The notes under the pieces were generated by a model that did no database searches, had not been told where the DNA came from, and saw nothing but the letters and a program-made list of their open reading frames with translations. The position numbers and the translations under genes are program-made. Below, piece by piece: positions 1-8,439 of a stretch of DNA of 19,224 nucleotides (the stretch's first letter is position 1; each line of letters begins with the position of its first letter). This DNA is from an uncultured Clostridia bacterium (GTDB taxonomy: Bacteria; Bacillota; Clostridia; Monoglobales; Monoglobaceae), in assembly GCA_945878965.1 (NCBI GenBank), contig CAMCUJ010000001.1, forward strand, positions 1 through 19,224, given 5' to 3'.

Positions 1-110
1 TATATTAAGTCATTTTACACAGTCGGACAAATTTTAAATCCGTCTTTATTGTGAAAGTATACAAAAATTATAAAAAAGGCGTTTTAAGCCTTAAAAATCT
101 TAAAAAAAGC
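1..110. other. AT-rich upstream spacer, no gene
   Basis: No coding frame of useful length and no end of an upstream gene can be recognised here, so the neighbour before rpsJ lies outside the window. A small hairpin (arms 76-80 and 88-92) is flanked by A-runs; read on the minus strand it would have a T-run like a terminator, but no minus-strand gene is present to use it. Confidence 0.6.
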
Positions 111-139
111 TTGCAAATAGTTTAAAGTTGTTGTATAAT
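111..139 (+). promoter_or_regulatory. sigma-A-type promoter of the S10 operon
   Basis: A -35 box TTGCAA (111-116) and a perfect -10 box TATAAT (134-139) are separated by 17 nt. Transcription would start near 146, about 305 nt before rpsJ. It is the only convincing promoter upstream of the cluster, so it probably drives the S10 and spc genes to the hairpins after secY. Confidence 0.8.
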
Positions 140-145
140 AAATAG

Positions 146-450
146 CGTGACAATGACATACGATGATTTTGAAGGTGGCAAAAGCTGATTTAATCAGACT
201 TTTGGAAATTTCAGAGGAGATTGTCCGAATTATAAATGAGGGCGGAAGGGTCACACTTCTACTATGAATACAGAAAATATTTGCGTACAGCGGTCTTGCT
301 ATGCCTGCTCGTATGGGATATTTGTGTGTGTTTGCCCGAAACAGCGAATGGTCGCTATGTGTTCGGGTTTAATTATTTGGCTGTGAGATACGCCCGGCAC
401 AGTGTATGAAAATAAGCGAAGAGCTTGGAAATTTTTAAGGAGGGTATAGC
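146..450 (+). promoter_or_regulatory. structured rpsJ (S10 operon) leader
   Basis: About 305 transcribed nt precede rpsJ. I can fold three local hairpins by eye: 180-203 (ctgat/atcag with an aaaag/ctttt base and one bulge), 284-315 (10 pairs, one bulged C, 11-nt loop) and 335-367 (CCCGAA/TTCGGG outer, AGCGA/TCGCT inner, 4-nt loop). The last is followed by a T-poor stretch, so it is not a textbook terminator. In gamma-proteobacteria the S10 leader is the L4 autoregulatory target; whether this leader does the same is inference. A 34-codon frame (163-267) also lies inside it. Confidence 0.5.
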
Positions 451-759
451 ATGGCAGCAGAGAAGATAAGAATCAGACTTAAGGCTTATGATTACAATCT
501 AATAGATCAGAGCGCTGAGAAGATTGTTGAGACAGCTAAGAGAACAGGAGCGAAGGTTTCAGGACCTATTCCTCTACCAACAAAGAAGGAAATCGTTACA
601 ATTCTAAGAGCTGTTCATAAGTATAAGGACAGTCGTGAGCAGTTTGAATTAAGAACTCATAAAAGACTAATTGACGTTCTATCACCAAACGCAAAGACAA
701 TAGACGCTTTAAAGCATCTTGATTTGCCGGCAGGTGTTGATATAGAACTAAAAATCTAA
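451..759 (+). CDS. rpsJ: 30S ribosomal protein S10
   Basis: S10 (102 aa, normal length) sits in the head of the 30S subunit; in bacteria it also pairs with NusB in antitermination complexes. The family signature SGPIPLPT lies near residues 37-44 and the conserved stretch [13 protein letters not shown] near 62-74. The ATG is preceded by the strong ribosome site aaggagg (439-445). It is the first gene of the S10 cluster and opens after a long structured leader; rplC follows after 105 nt. Confidence 0.98.
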   Translation: MAAEKIRIRLKAYDYNLIDQSAEKIVETAKRTGAKVSGPIPLPTKKEIVTILRAVHKYKDSREQFELRTHKRLIDVLSPNAKTIDALKHLDLPAGVDIELKI

Positions 760-864
760 TTTCATTTCAGTAAAAATTTAAGGTCAAGTTGGCAAAAGCC
801 AACCAATAACCCGCAGGTACGTTTCGCTGAAACCAATGCTTGTGTAAAATAGGAGGAAAAAAGA
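760..864 (+). promoter_or_regulatory. rpsJ-rplC intergenic hairpins
   Basis: This 105-nt gap is long for this cluster. It holds a tight hairpin with arms GTTGGC (788-793) and GCCAAC (798-803) closed by an AAAA loop, and a second GTTTC/GAAAC hairpin (821-833). Neither is followed by a T-run, so they look more like RNA stability or translational elements than terminators. The rplC ribosome site aggagg (851-856) follows. Confidence 0.4.
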
Positions 865-1500
865 ATGAAAAAAGCAATTTTGGGCAAAAAATTGGGTATG
901 ACTCAGATTTTTGCGGAAGACGGTTCGCTAATTCCTGTAACTGTAATACTTGCAGGACCATGCAGCGTTGTTCAGAAGAAAACTGTTGAAGCTGACGGTT
1001 ATAACGCTGTACAGGTAGGATTTGAGGACAAGAAGGAAAAGAACGTAAACAAGCCGATGAAGGGACACTTTTCAAAGGCAAACGTAAGTGCAAAGCGTTA
1101 TTTAAGAGAGCTAAAGCTTGAGAATGCAGCAGAGCTTAATGTTGGCGATGAGCTAAAGGTTGATCAGTTTGAGGCAGGAGAGTTACTTGACGTAACAGGT
1201 ATCAGCAAGGGTCACGGATATGCCGGCACAATTAAGAGATGGGGAACTCACAGAGGTCCTATGACTCACGGTAGCCATTATCACAGAGGTCCCGGTTCAC
1301 TTGGTGCTTGTTCATCACCTTCAAGAGTATTTAAGGGTAAGAAGCTTCCTGGTCACTATGGTGTTGAAAAGGTTACAATTCAGAACCTTAACCTTATAAA
1401 GGTAGACACAGAGAGAAACCTTTTACTTGTAAAGGGTTCAGTACCGGGTCCTAAGGGCGGATTGCTTACAGTTAAAAACGCAGTTAAGGCAGAAGCGTAA
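865..1500 (+). CDS. rplC: 50S ribosomal protein L3
   Basis: L3 (211 aa) is an early 50S assembly protein whose long central loop reaches the peptidyl transferase centre. The N-terminal KKLGMTQIF block (about residues 8-16) and the loop with [35 protein letters not shown] (about 123-166) are diagnostic. Where E. coli has the methylated Gln of MAGQ, this protein has His (LPGH), as expected in lineages outside the proteobacteria that do not keep that Gln. Start is an ATG 8 nt after a strong aggagg site; rplD follows closely. Confidence 0.98.
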   Translation: MKKAILGKKLGMTQIFAEDGSLIPVTVILAGPCSVVQKKTVEADGYNAVQVGFEDKKEKNVNKPMKGHFSKANVSAKRYLRELKLENAAELNVGDELKVDQFEAGELLDVTGISKGHGYAGTIKRWGTHRGPMTHGSHYHRGPGSLGACSSPSRVFKGKKLPGHYGVEKVTIQNLNLIKVDTERNLLLVKGSVPGPKGGLLTVKNAVKAEA

Positions 1501-1527
1501 GTCTAAAAGAGAGGAGGATTACAGATA

Positions 1528-2151
1528 ATGCCTACAGTAGCTTTATATAATACAGACGGTAATAAAGTCGGAGATATAGAATTAAACGACAGCGTGTTTG
1601 GCGTTGAGGTAAGAGGCGACGTTATGCACAAGGTAGTTGTAAACTACTTAGCAAATCAGAGACAGGGCACACAGAGCACTAAGACTCGTACAGAGGTTAG
1701 AGGCGGTGGAATAAAGCCTTGGAGACAGAAGGGTACAGGCCGTGCAAGACAGGGTAGTATTCGTGCTCCACAGTGGGTTGGCGGCGGTGTTGCGCTTGGT
1801 CCAAAGCCACGTGATTACAGATATTCGGTTAATAAGAAGGTTAGAAGACTTGCTCTTAAGTCTGCTCTTTCATCTAAGGTTTTAGATAACGATATAATCG
1901 TACTTGAGAGCATGAACCTTTCAGAGATAAAGACAAAGAACGTTGTTCAGATTCTTAAGAATTTAGGTGTTTCGGATAAGGCACTTATAGTTCTTCCTGA
2001 GAACGATAAGAATGTTGTTATGTCTGCAAGAAACATTAAGGGCGTTGATACAACTTATGTAGGTTCAATCAACACATATGATGTTTTAAATCATACAAAG
2101 TGCATCATACTTAAGGATGCGGTTTCAAAGCTTGAGGAGGTGTACGCATAA
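1528..2151 (+). CDS. rplD: 50S ribosomal protein L4
   Basis: L4 (207 aa) binds 23S rRNA domain I and lines the peptide exit tunnel with an extended loop. That loop is plain here: [20 protein letters not shown] and the following [13 protein letters not shown] (about residues 52-86), including the RGGG...[12 protein letters not shown] core where macrolide-resistance changes occur in other species; nothing abnormal is seen. In enterobacteria L4 is also the feedback repressor of the S10 operon, a role not shown here. The stop overlaps the rplW start (TAATG), which implies translational coupling. Confidence 0.98.
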   Translation: MPTVALYNTDGNKVGDIELNDSVFGVEVRGDVMHKVVVNYLANQRQGTQSTKTRTEVRGGGIKPWRQKGTGRARQGSIRAPQWVGGGVALGPKPRDYRYSVNKKVRRLALKSALSSKVLDNDIIVLESMNLSEIKTKNVVQILKNLGVSDKALIVLPENDKNVVMSARNIKGVDTTYVGSINTYDVLNHTKCIILKDAVSKLEEVYA

Positions 2152-2441
2152 TGAAAATGGTTGCACATGATATCATAAGAAGACCTATCATAACAGAACA
2201 GAGTATGGATCAGGTTGCTGATAAGAAATACACCTTTGAGGTTTTAAAGTCTGCAAATAAGATTGAGATAAAGAAAGCAGTTGAAGAGATTTTCAAGGTA
2301 AAGGTTGAAAAGGTAACAACTATAAACTATATCGGAAAGCCAAAGAGAATGGGCGTTCATCAGGGAAAGAGAGCAGACTGGAAAAAAGCAGTTGTAAAGC
2401 TTACACCGGACAGTAAGACAATTGAGTTGTTTGAGGCGTAA
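2151..2441 (+). CDS. rplW: 50S ribosomal protein L23
   Basis: L23 (96 aa) sits at the tunnel exit and docks trigger factor and SRP. The opening [12 protein letters not shown] (about 7-18), KYTFEV (about 25-30), and [18 protein letters not shown] (about 50-67) match the family. The start shares one base with the rplD stop; a second in-frame ATG at 2157 is the only alternative. The ribosome site gaggagg lies inside the end of rplD (2133-2139), so expression is probably coupled to rplD. Confidence 0.97.
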   Translation: MKMVAHDIIRRPIITEQSMDQVADKKYTFEVLKSANKIEIKKAVEEIFKVKVEKVTTINYIGKPKRMGVHQGKRADWKKAVVKLTPDSKTIELFEA

Positions 2442-2482
2442 AATTCACTCAGACATAAAATTTGCAGATAGGAGATGTAAAA

Positions 2483-3316
2483 ATGGGAATTAGAAAATAT
2501 AATCCTACAACACCTTCGCTACGTCAGATGACTGTTTCTACTTTTGAAGAAATTGATAAGGTAGCTCCTGAAAAATCACTTCTTCGACCACTTCACAGCA
2601 AGGCCGGTCGTAACTCATACGGAAGAATAACAGTTAGACATCGTGGCGGCGGTGCTAAGAGAAAGTACAGAGTTATAGATTTTAAGAGAAATAAAGATGG
2701 AATGAATGCAACAGTTCTATCTATCGAATACGATCCGAACAGAAGTGCGAATATTGCATTACTTCAGTATGAAGACGGAGTAAAGACATATATAATCGCA
2801 CCAAACGGATTAAAGAGAGGCGACGTTGTAGTATCAGGTAAGGGTGCTGATATAAAGCCGGGTAACGCTATGGAAATAGCTGATATTCCGGTTGGTACAA
2901 TGATATACAACATCGAGTTAAACCCGGGTAAGGGCGGTCAGCTTGTAAGAAGTGCCGGAAATACTGCACAGCTTATGGCTAAAGAGAACGGCTTTGCTCA
3001 GGTAAGACTTCCATCGGGCGAAGTAAGAATGATAAGACTTAACTGCCGTGCAACAATCGGTCAGGTAGGTAACACAGACCATGAAAATATCAACCTTGGT
3101 AAAGCGGGAAGAAAGCGTCATATGGGCTTCAGACCAACAGTTCGTGGTGTAGTTATGAACCCTAATGACCATCCACACGGTGGTGGTGAAGGTAAGTCAC
3201 CAATCGGTAGACCGAGTCCGGTAACACCTTGGGGTAAGCCTGCACTTGGTTACAAGACAAGAAATAAGAAGAAAGCGTCTAATAAGTTCATCGTTAAAAG
3301 ACGTAATGCGAGATAA
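2483..3316 (+). CDS. rplB: 50S ribosomal protein L2
   Basis: L2 (277 aa) is one of the largest and most conserved 50S proteins, required for subunit joining and peptidyl transferase assembly. The C-terminal block [20 protein letters not shown] contains the His that in E. coli is essential for peptidyl transferase function. The N-terminal part has [13 protein letters not shown] chose the ATG at 2483, preceded by taggag (2470-2475) and matching the family start MGIRKYNP; a TTG at 2462 would add seven unsupported residues. Confidence 0.97.
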   Translation: MGIRKYNPTTPSLRQMTVSTFEEIDKVAPEKSLLRPLHSKAGRNSYGRITVRHRGGGAKRKYRVIDFKRNKDGMNATVLSIEYDPNRSANIALLQYEDGVKTYIIAPNGLKRGDVVVSGKGADIKPGNAMEIADIPVGTMIYNIELNPGKGGQLVRSAGNTAQLMAKENGFAQVRLPSGEVRMIRLNCRATIGQVGNTDHENINLGKAGRKRHMGFRPTVRGVVMNPNDHPHGGGEGKSPIGRPSPVTPWGKPALGYKTRNKKKASNKFIVKRRNAR

Positions 3317-3319
3317 ATA

Positions 3320-3341
3320 TAGACTATATATCGTTAGTCTA
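3320..3341 (+). other. rplB-rpsS intergenic hairpin
   Basis: A 7-bp perfect stem, TAGACTA (3320-3326) with TAGTCTA (3335-3341) and an 8-nt loop, lies just after rplB. It has no T-run and is followed by the rpsS ribosome site, so it may be an RNA processing or stability element. Confidence 0.35.
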
Positions 3342-3370
3342 AGCCAAAAAATATTTAAGGAGGTAACGTA

Positions 3371-3643
3371 ATGGGCCGCAGTGTTAAAAAAGGACCTTTC
3401 GTTGATGCGAAGCTTCTAAGCCGTGTAATCGCTCTTAACGAAAAGAATGAGAAGTCAGTTTTAAAGACTTGGTCAAGATCGTCTACAATATTCCCTGAGA
3501 TGGTAGGACACACAATCGCAGTTTATGATGGAAGAAAGCACGTTCCTGTATATGTAAGCGAGGATATGGTAGGACATAAGCTTGGTGAGTTTGCTCCTAC
3601 AAGAACTTACAAGGGTCACGCAGGAGCTAAGACATCAAGATAA
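3371..3643 (+). CDS. rpsS: 30S ribosomal protein S19
   Basis: S19 (90 aa, standard length) works with S13 in the 30S head near the A site and contacts the subunit bridge. The start [12 protein letters not shown] and the core [21 protein letters not shown] followed by [18 protein letters not shown] are hallmark. The ATG follows aaggagg (3357-3363). rplV is 44 nt downstream, the usual neighbour. Confidence 0.98.
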   Translation: MGRSVKKGPFVDAKLLSRVIALNEKNEKSVLKTWSRSSTIFPEMVGHTIAVYDGRKHVPVYVSEDMVGHKLGEFAPTRTYKGHAGAKTSR

Positions 3644-3687
3644 TCATAGATTGATAGAAATTTAAAGCTAAAACGAAAGGAGCTGCA

Positions 3688-4029
3688 GTGCAAATGGAGG
3701 CAGTAGCAAAGGTTACTCATGTACGCATAGCACCGAGAAAAGTGCGTGTAGTTATAGATTTGATAAGAAATAAGCCTGTAGGCGTTGCAATAGGTATACT
3801 TAAGAATACACCTAAAGTTGCAAGCCCGGTTGTTGAAAAGCTTTTAAAGTCAGCAATGGCTAATGCAGAAAACAACCACAATATGGACATTGATAAGCTT
3901 TATGTATCAGAAGTTTATGCAGACCAGGGTCCTACGCTTAAGAGAGTAAGACCAAGAGCACAGGGCCGTGCATACAGAATAAATAAGAAAACAAGCCACA
4001 TCACTTTAAAGCTTAAAGAGATGGAGTAA
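3688..4029 (+). CDS. rplV: 50S ribosomal protein L22
   Basis: L22 (113 aa from the GTG) lines the exit tunnel with a long beta-hairpin; here [20 protein letters not shown] (about 83-102) is that hairpin tip and the macrolide-resistance region. The [15 protein letters not shown] motif (about 13-27) is diagnostic. Start choice is uncertain: a GTG at 3688 lies 5 nt after aaaggag (3676-3682), whereas the ATG at 3694 would be 11 nt away but gives the common family start MEA. The two differ by two residues only. Confidence 0.95.
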   Translation: MQMEAVAKVTHVRIAPRKVRVVIDLIRNKPVGVAIGILKNTPKVASPVVEKLLKSAMANAENNHNMDIDKLYVSEVYADQGPTLKRVRPRAQGRAYRINKKTSHITLKLKEME

Positions 4030-4055
4030 TTATTTTAACGAAGGAGGTAAAATAA

Positions 4056-4751
4056 ATGGGTCAGAAGGTTAATCCACACGGTATCCGAGTTGGTATAATA
4101 AAGGACTGGGATTCACACTGGTATGCTGACAAGAAGAGCTATGGCGACAATCTTGTAGAAGATTATAAGCTAAGAGTGCTTCTTAAGAAGAAGCTTTATC
4201 AGGCAGGAATTGCAAAGATAGAAATCGAGAAGTTTGCAAATAAAATCCGCCTTTCAATATATGCTGCAAAGCCTGGTATTGTAATTGGTAAGGGCGGCAG
4301 CGAGATAGATAAGTTAAAGAAAGAAGTTGAGGCGTTTACAGGTAAGTTTGTAATCCTTAATGTAATAGAGGTAAAATCACCTGATATGAATGCTCAGCTT
4401 GTAGCTGAAAATATAGCATCACAGCTTGAAAGACGTATTTCTTTCAGAAAAGCTATGAAGCAGTGTATGACAAGAACTATGAAGCTTGGTGCAAAGGGAA
4501 TAAAGACAGCAGTATCAGGTCGTGTAGGCGGAGCTGAAATTGCAAGAACAGAGCAGTATCATGAGGGAACAATCCCACTACAGACTCTAAGAGCTGATAT
4601 AGATTACGGATTTGCTGAAGCAGATACAACTTATGGTAAGCTTGGAGTTAAGGTTTGGATATACAAAGGCGAAATTCTTCCTGAGAGCAGAAATGCAAAG
4701 AAGATAGAAGAAACAGCTGCTCCTAAACGTAAGGAAGGAGGAAGAAAGTAA
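4056..4751 (+). CDS. rpsC: 30S ribosomal protein S3
   Basis: S3 (231 aa) forms the mRNA entry pore of the 30S subunit. It begins with the family start [13 protein letters not shown]. The KH type II domain carries its GxxG loop in [12 protein letters not shown] (about residues 71-82), and the C-terminal half has [10 protein letters not shown] (about 196-205). The C-terminal tail is Lys/Arg-rich, typical. The ribosome site aggagg (4041-4046) is 9 nt before the ATG. Its stop overlaps the rplP start by one base (TAATG). Confidence 0.98.
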   Translation: MGQKVNPHGIRVGIIKDWDSHWYADKKSYGDNLVEDYKLRVLLKKKLYQAGIAKIEIEKFANKIRLSIYAAKPGIVIGKGGSEIDKLKKEVEAFTGKFVILNVIEVKSPDMNAQLVAENIASQLERRISFRKAMKQCMTRTMKLGAKGIKTAVSGRVGGAEIARTEQYHEGTIPLQTLRADIDYGFAEADTTYGKLGVKVWIYKGEILPESRNAKKIEETAAPKRKEGGRK

Positions 4752-5182
4752 TGTTATCTCCAAAAAGAGTTAAGTACAGAAGAGTAATGCGAGGCAGAAT
4801 GAAGGGAAAAGCAACTCGTGGTAACAAGGTAGTATACGGCGAGTACGGACTTCAGGCGCAGGGCCCTGCATGGATAACAAGCAACCAGATAGAGGCTGCC
4901 CGTATAGCGATTACACGTTATACAAAGAGAGGCGGTAAGGTTTGGATAAAGATATTCCCGGATAAGCCTGTAACAGAGAAGCCGGCTGAAACTCGTATGG
5001 GTAGCGGTAAAGGTTCACCTGAGTACTGGGTAGCAGTAGTAAAACCGGGCAGAGTAATGTTTGAAATAGGCGGCGTAAGTGAGGAAGTAGCTCGTGAGGC
5101 TATGAGACTTGCAATGCACAAGCTTCCTGTAAAGTGTAAGTTTGTGAGAAAAGCTGACCAGGAAATGGAGGGTGAATGCTAA
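4751..5182 (+). CDS. rplP: 50S ribosomal protein L16
   Basis: L16 (143 aa) organises the A-tRNA site of the 50S subunit. The start [11 protein letters not shown], the block [20 protein letters not shown] (about 80-99) with the Arg corresponding to the E. coli hydroxylated Arg81, and the LPVKCKFV end all match. Overlaps at both ends (rpsC stop/rplP ATG; rplP stop/rpmC ATG) suggest coupled translation. The ribosome site aaggagg sits within the end of rpsC (4734-4740). Confidence 0.98.
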   Translation: MLSPKRVKYRRVMRGRMKGKATRGNKVVYGEYGLQAQGPAWITSNQIEAARIAITRYTKRGGKVWIKIFPDKPVTEKPAETRMGSGKGSPEYWVAVVKPGRVMFEIGGVSEEVAREAMRLAMHKLPVKCKFVRKADQEMEGEC

Positions 5183-5394
5183 TGAAAATAAATGAAATTA
5201 GAGACCTTTCAGGGCAGGAAATAGTAGATAAGATACAGGAGCTAAAGGAAGAATTGTTCAACTTAAGATTTCAGAATGCTACAAGCCAGCTTGAGAATCC
5301 TATGAGAATAGGCATAGTAAAGAAGGATATAGCAAAGCTTAAGACTGTATTAAAAGAAAAAGAGTTAGGAATAAATGCCAATATAGAGGCGTAG
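5182..5394 (+). CDS. rpmC: 50S ribosomal protein L29
   Basis: L29 (70 aa) is a two-helix protein at the tunnel exit next to L23. The start [10 protein letters not shown] and the segment [20 protein letters not shown] are diagnostic. I use the ATG at 5182, one base overlapping the rplP stop and 9 nt after ggaggg (5167-5172); an ATG at 5176 would be only 3 nt from that site and adds two residues not usual in the family. The stop codon TAG lies at the edge of the rpsQ ribosome site. Confidence 0.96.
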   Translation: MKINEIRDLSGQEIVDKIQELKEELFNLRFQNATSQLENPMRIGIVKKDIAKLKTVLKEKELGINANIEA

Positions 5395-5409
5395 GAGGTG
5401 CAACGTTAA

Positions 5410-5673
5410 ATGAGTACAGAGCAACGTAATTACCGTAAGACACGTATAGGTGAAGTTGTAAGCAACAAGATGGACAAGACAATAGTTGTTGCAATAAAAG
5501 ACAGCGTTAAGCATCCTGTATACAGCAAGGTTATAAAGAACACATATAAGCTTAAGGCACATGATGAGAACAATGAGTGTTCAATCGGTGACAGAGTAAA
5601 GGTTATGGAAACAAGACCGCTATCTAAGGATAAGAGATGGAGACTTGTTGAAATCGTAGAGAAAGCTAAATAA
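5410..5673 (+). CDS. rpsQ: 30S ribosomal protein S17
   Basis: S17 (87 aa) is an OB-fold primary binder of the 16S 5' domain. The start region [20 protein letters not shown] (about 9-28), [20 protein letters not shown] (about 35-54) and [18 protein letters not shown] (about 61-78) are textbook. The ribosome site aggagg (5394-5399) immediately follows the rpmC stop. This is the last gene of the S10 cluster proper; rplN begins 49 nt later. Confidence 0.98.
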   Translation: MSTEQRNYRKTRIGEVVSNKMDKTIVVAIKDSVKHPVYSKVIKNTYKLKAHDENNECSIGDRVKVMETRPLSKDKRWRLVEIVEKAK

Positions 5674-5722
5674 TATAGCTTAAATCATATAGAAGAATTT
5701 AAGGAATAGGAGGAAATCCGTT

Positions 5723-6091
5723 ATGATACAACAGCAAACAATACTAAAGGTTGCTGATAACAGCGGTGCTAAGGAAATCATGTGCATACGTGTTTTGGGC
5801 GGCTCATACAGACGTTACGGAAACATAGGCGATGTAATAGTAGCATCAGTAAAAAAGGCGACACCGGGCGGTGCTGTTAAGAAGGGTGACGTAGTAAAAG
5901 CGGTTATCGTTCGTAGCGTAAAGGGAGTAAAGAGAACAGACGGTTCTCAGATAAGATTTGACGAGAATGCGGCTGTAATTATCAGAGATGATAAGACTCC
6001 GAGAGGAACACGTATTTTCGGCCCTGTTGCCAGAGAGCTTCGTGATAAGGAATACATGAAGATATTATCTCTTGCTCCTGAGGTACTATAA
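5723..6091 (+). CDS. rplN: 50S ribosomal protein L14
   Basis: L14 (122 aa, exact family length) forms an intersubunit bridge with L19 and 16S rRNA, and is the docking site of the silencing factor RsfS in other bacteria. The start [20 protein letters not shown] and the C-terminal [20 protein letters not shown] are hallmark. Ribosome site aggagg (5708-5713). It opens the spc cluster; no separate promoter is visible in the 49-nt gap. Confidence 0.98.
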   Translation: MIQQQTILKVADNSGAKEIMCIRVLGGSYRRYGNIGDVIVASVKKATPGGAVKKGDVVKAVIVRSVKGVKRTDGSQIRFDENAAVIIRDDKTPRGTRIFGPVARELRDKEYMKILSLAPEVL

Positions 6092-6139
6092 AAAGTATAA
6101 TTGTAAGTTCTGATACAATGAAAGGAGGAACACTGACAC

Positions 6140-6466
6140 ATGAATACAAAGATGCACGTAAAGACAGGCGATACAGTTTTGGTTTTATCGGGAAAAGATA
6201 AAGGCAAAAAGGGAAAGGTGTTATCGGTAAATCCGGCAAAGCGTACAGTAATAGTTGAAGGCGTATCTGTTGCAACAAAGCACAAGAAGCCTCGCAGAAT
6301 GGGCGAAACAGGCGGAATTATCAAGCAGGAAACACCGATATACGCTTGCAAGGTTATGACTGTTTGCGGAAAGTGTAATGCTGCAACCCGCATAGGAAGA
6401 AAGATTTTAGAGGACGGAACACACGTTCGCTATTGCAAGAAGTGCGGAGAAATTTTTGATAAGTAA
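6140..6466 (+). CDS. rplX: 50S ribosomal protein L24, zinc-ribbon form
   Basis: L24 (108 aa) initiates 50S assembly. A KOW motif occupies the N-terminal part ([19 protein letters not shown], about 10-28) followed by [15 protein letters not shown]. The C-terminus carries two Cys pairs, Cys76/Cys79 and Cys99/Cys102, in the arrangement of a zinc ribbon; many bacterial L24 proteins such as that of E. coli lack these cysteines. Zinc binding is inferred from the spacing. The ATG follows aaaggagg (6120-6127); rplE follows after 30 nt. Confidence 0.97.
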   Translation: MNTKMHVKTGDTVLVLSGKDKGKKGKVLSVNPAKRTVIVEGVSVATKHKKPRRMGETGGIIKQETPIYACKVMTVCGKCNAATRIGRKILEDGTHVRYCKKCGEIFDK

Positions 6467-6496
6467 TGCTTGAAAAAAGGAAGGAGGTCAGATTAA

Positions 6497-7033
6497 ATGA
6501 GACTTGAAGAACGTTATACCAAAGAAATTAAAGACGCTATGATGAAGAAATTCAGCTATAAGAGTGTTATGCAGATACCAAAGCTTGATAAGGTAGTAAT
6601 CAATATGGGCGTAGGTGAAGCAAGAGATAATTCTAAGGCTGTTGAGAATGCGGCAAATGACTTGGCATTAATCACAGGACAGAAGCCGTTAATCACAAAA
6701 GCTAAGAAGTCAGTTGCGTCATTCAAGGTAAGAGAAGGAATGAATATCGGATGTAAGGTTACATTAAGAGGTTCAAAGATGTATGAATTTGTTGACAGAC
6801 TATTCAATGCAGCACTACCTCGAGTACGTGACTTTAGAGGAATAAATCCTAATTCATTTGATGGAAGAGGAAACTATTCTATGGGTATAAAGGAACAGCT
6901 TATATTCCCTGAAATAGATTACGATAAAATCGATAAACTCCGTGGAATGGACATCATCTTCGTTACAACAGCTAACACAGATGAGGAAGCAAGAGAGCTA
7001 TTAACTCTTATGGGTGCTCCGTTCACTAAATAA
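6497..7033 (+). CDS. rplE: 50S ribosomal protein L5
   Basis: L5 (178 aa) binds 5S rRNA with L18 and forms the central protuberance, contacting P-site tRNA. Diagnostic segments are [14 protein letters not shown] (about 29-42), [35 protein letters not shown] (about 53-87 in part) and [27 protein letters not shown] (about 116-142 in part). The ribosome site aggagg (6482-6487) precedes the ATG. In E. coli the S8 repressor binds at this junction; no comparable hairpin is obvious here. Confidence 0.98.
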   Translation: MRLEERYTKEIKDAMMKKFSYKSVMQIPKLDKVVINMGVGEARDNSKAVENAANDLALITGQKPLITKAKKSVASFKVREGMNIGCKVTLRGSKMYEFVDRLFNAALPRVRDFRGINPNSFDGRGNYSMGIKEQLIFPEIDYDKIDKLRGMDIIFVTTANTDEEARELLTLMGAPFTK

Positions 7034-7064
7034 TAAAATTTGAGAAATGGAGGCGACTGAATAA

Positions 7065-7250
7065 ATGGCAAAGAAAGCTATGGTTGTAAAGCAGCAGAGA
7101 AAGCAGAAATATGCTACTCGTGAATACAACAGATGTAAAATCTGCGGAAGACCGCATTCATACCTACGTAAGTTTGGTATATGCAGAATTTGTTTCCGTG
7201 AGCTTGCTTACAAGGGTCAGATACCCGGAGTTAAGAAAGCTTCTTGGTAA
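7065..7250 (+). CDS. rpsN: 30S ribosomal protein S14, zinc type
   Basis: This 61-aa S14 is the short, zinc-binding version (type Z), with four ligands Cys24, Cys27, Cys40 and Cys43 in RCKICG and ICRICF. The longer zinc-free S14 is about 90-100 aa. It sits in the 30S head near S3 and S10. The C-terminus [14 protein letters not shown] is the family ending. A tggagg ribosome site (7048-7053) precedes the ATG. It is followed by an unusually long non-coding gap before rpsH. Confidence 0.98.
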   Translation: MAKKAMVVKQQRKQKYATREYNRCKICGRPHSYLRKFGICRICFRELAYKGQIPGVKKASW

Positions 7251-7473
7251 AAACAAATATGCACCTATATCGTAAGTCAAATGAGAGGACGAAAGAGTAT
7301 AGGAGCAATTGGGCTTTGCCCGATGGTTTAAGTTTAAAGTGCTTAAGCTAAACTTAAATTTTGAGTTTATAAATCAACAACAAAAACTAGGTACAAGGTG
7401 GCTAGTGGAAATAGAGATTTGGGTACGGAAAGCCAAACCGGTACCAAAAATCCGATAAAAAGGAGGCTAAATA
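7251..7473 (+). promoter_or_regulatory. structured rpsN-rpsH intergenic leader
   Basis: This 223-nt gap has no credible gene. By eye it contains GGGC/GCCC with a TTT loop (about 7310-7320), a 10-bp stem TTTAAGTTTA/TAAACTTAAA (about 7327-7358), ACTAG/CTAGT (7386-7406), and a larger hairpin 7416-7452 (GATTT, GGTAC and GG pairing with CC, GTACC and AAATC) ending 8 nt before the rpsH ribosome site aaggagg (7460-7466). An earlier GGTAC copy (7390-7394) could pair with the same GTACC, so alternative folds are possible. An autoregulatory role is inference. Confidence 0.5.
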
Positions 7474-7872
7474 ATGCAAATTACAGATCCAATAGCAGAT
7501 ATGCTAACAAGAATTAGAAATGCAAATAATTCAAGACACGCAACTGTGGATATTCCGGCATCAAAGATGAAAAAAGCGATAGCTGAGATATTGCTAAACG
7601 AGGGTTATGTAAAGAACGTTGAGTACCTTGATGAGGGAGTACAGGGCGTTATAAGAGTTACCCTTAAGTATGCTGAGAATAAGCAGAAGGTTTTAACAGG
7701 TCTAAAGAGAGTAAGTAAGCCGGGTCTTAGAAAGTACGCTACAAAGGATGAACTTCCAAGAGTACTAAAAGGTCTTGGTATAGCTATAATCTCAACTTCA
7801 AAGGGAATTATGACAGATAAAGAAGCACGCCGTCAGAATGTAGGCGGAGAAGTTCTAGCATTTATTTGGTAA
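7474..7872 (+). CDS. rpsH: 30S ribosomal protein S8
   Basis: S8 (132 aa) binds helix 21 of 16S rRNA and is needed for 30S assembly; in E. coli it represses the spc operon. The start [18 protein letters not shown], the segment [24 protein letters not shown] (about 79-102 in part) and the end [20 protein letters not shown] with AFIW are diagnostic. The ATG follows aaggagg. The long structured gap in front is the likeliest place for regulation. rplF follows after 18 nt. Confidence 0.98.
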   Translation: MQITDPIADMLTRIRNANNSRHATVDIPASKMKKAIAEILLNEGYVKNVEYLDEGVQGVIRVTLKYAENKQKVLTGLKRVSKPGLRKYATKDELPRVLKGLGIAIISTSKGIMTDKEARRQNVGGEVLAFIW

Positions 7873-7890
7873 GAAAGGAGGAAGGATTAA

Positions 7891-8439
7891 GTGTCTCGTA
7901 TTGGAAGAATGCCTATAGAAGTACCGGCAGGTATTGATGTAAAGATAGGCGAAAATAACGAAGTAACAGTAAAGGGCCCACAGGGTACTTTAACTCAGAC
8001 AATGAGTGCTGAGATGGTAATAAAGCAAGATGGAAACACAATAACAGTTGAGCGTCCTTCTGACCAAAAGGAGTATAGAGCGTTGCACGGTCTTACACGT
8101 ACACTAATATCAAATATGATAGAGGGTGCAAATACCGGTTTTAAGAAGGAACTACAAATCAATGGTGTAGGTTACAGAGCACAGAAGCAGGGAAATAAGC
8201 TTATAATGAACCTTGGCTATTCACATCAGGTTGAGATGGAAGAAATAGACGGAATTAAGATAGATGTTCCGCAGCCTAACCAGATTATAATTTCAGGTCC
8301 TGACAAGCAGAAGGTTGGTCAGTTCGCAGCGAACGTAAGAGAAAAGAGACCACCGGAGCCATATAAGGGCAAGGGCATCAAGTATATTGATGAAACAATC
8401 AGAAGAAAAGAAGGTAAGGCAGGTTCTAAGAAGAAATAA
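7891..8439 (+). CDS. rplF: 50S ribosomal protein L6
   Basis: L6 (182 aa) lies at the base of the L7/L12 stalk near the elongation-factor site. The start MSRIGRMPIEVPAGIDV and the C-terminal REKRPPEPYKGKGIKYIDE are hallmark, separated by the two repeated L6 domains. It uses a GTG start at 7891, supported by aaggagg (7876-7882) 8 nt upstream and by the family start MSRIG. A 76-nt gap follows before rplR. Confidence 0.98.
   Translation: MSRIGRMPIEVPAGIDVKIGENNEVTVKGPQGTLTQTMSAEMVIKQDGNTITVERPSDQKEYRALHGLTRTLISNMIEGANTGFKKELQINGVGYRAQKQGNKLIMNLGYSHQVEMEEIDGIKIDVPQPNQIIISGPDKQKVGQFAANVREKRPPEPYKGKGIKYIDETIRRKEGKAGSKKK

Noticed and set aside
76..97. Hairpin with T-run on the minus strand as a terminator
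   Set aside because: No minus-strand gene lies to its right, and the stem is only 5 bp; left as a minor note.
335..380. Rho-independent attenuator in the S10 leader
   Set aside because: The stem is followed by gtttaatta rather than a real T-run, so termination is not supported.
767..1093. Minus-strand open frames across the ribosomal genes (for example 767-1093, 5947-6393, 9908-10339, 16302-16694)
   Set aside because: They lie opposite well-identified genes, have no family resemblance and no suitable ribosome sites; they are a by-product of biased codon use.
7259..7351. 30-codon frame starting at ATG 7259 in the rpsN-rpsH gap
   Set aside because: No ribosome site, no recognisable product, and it runs through the stems that better explain the gap.
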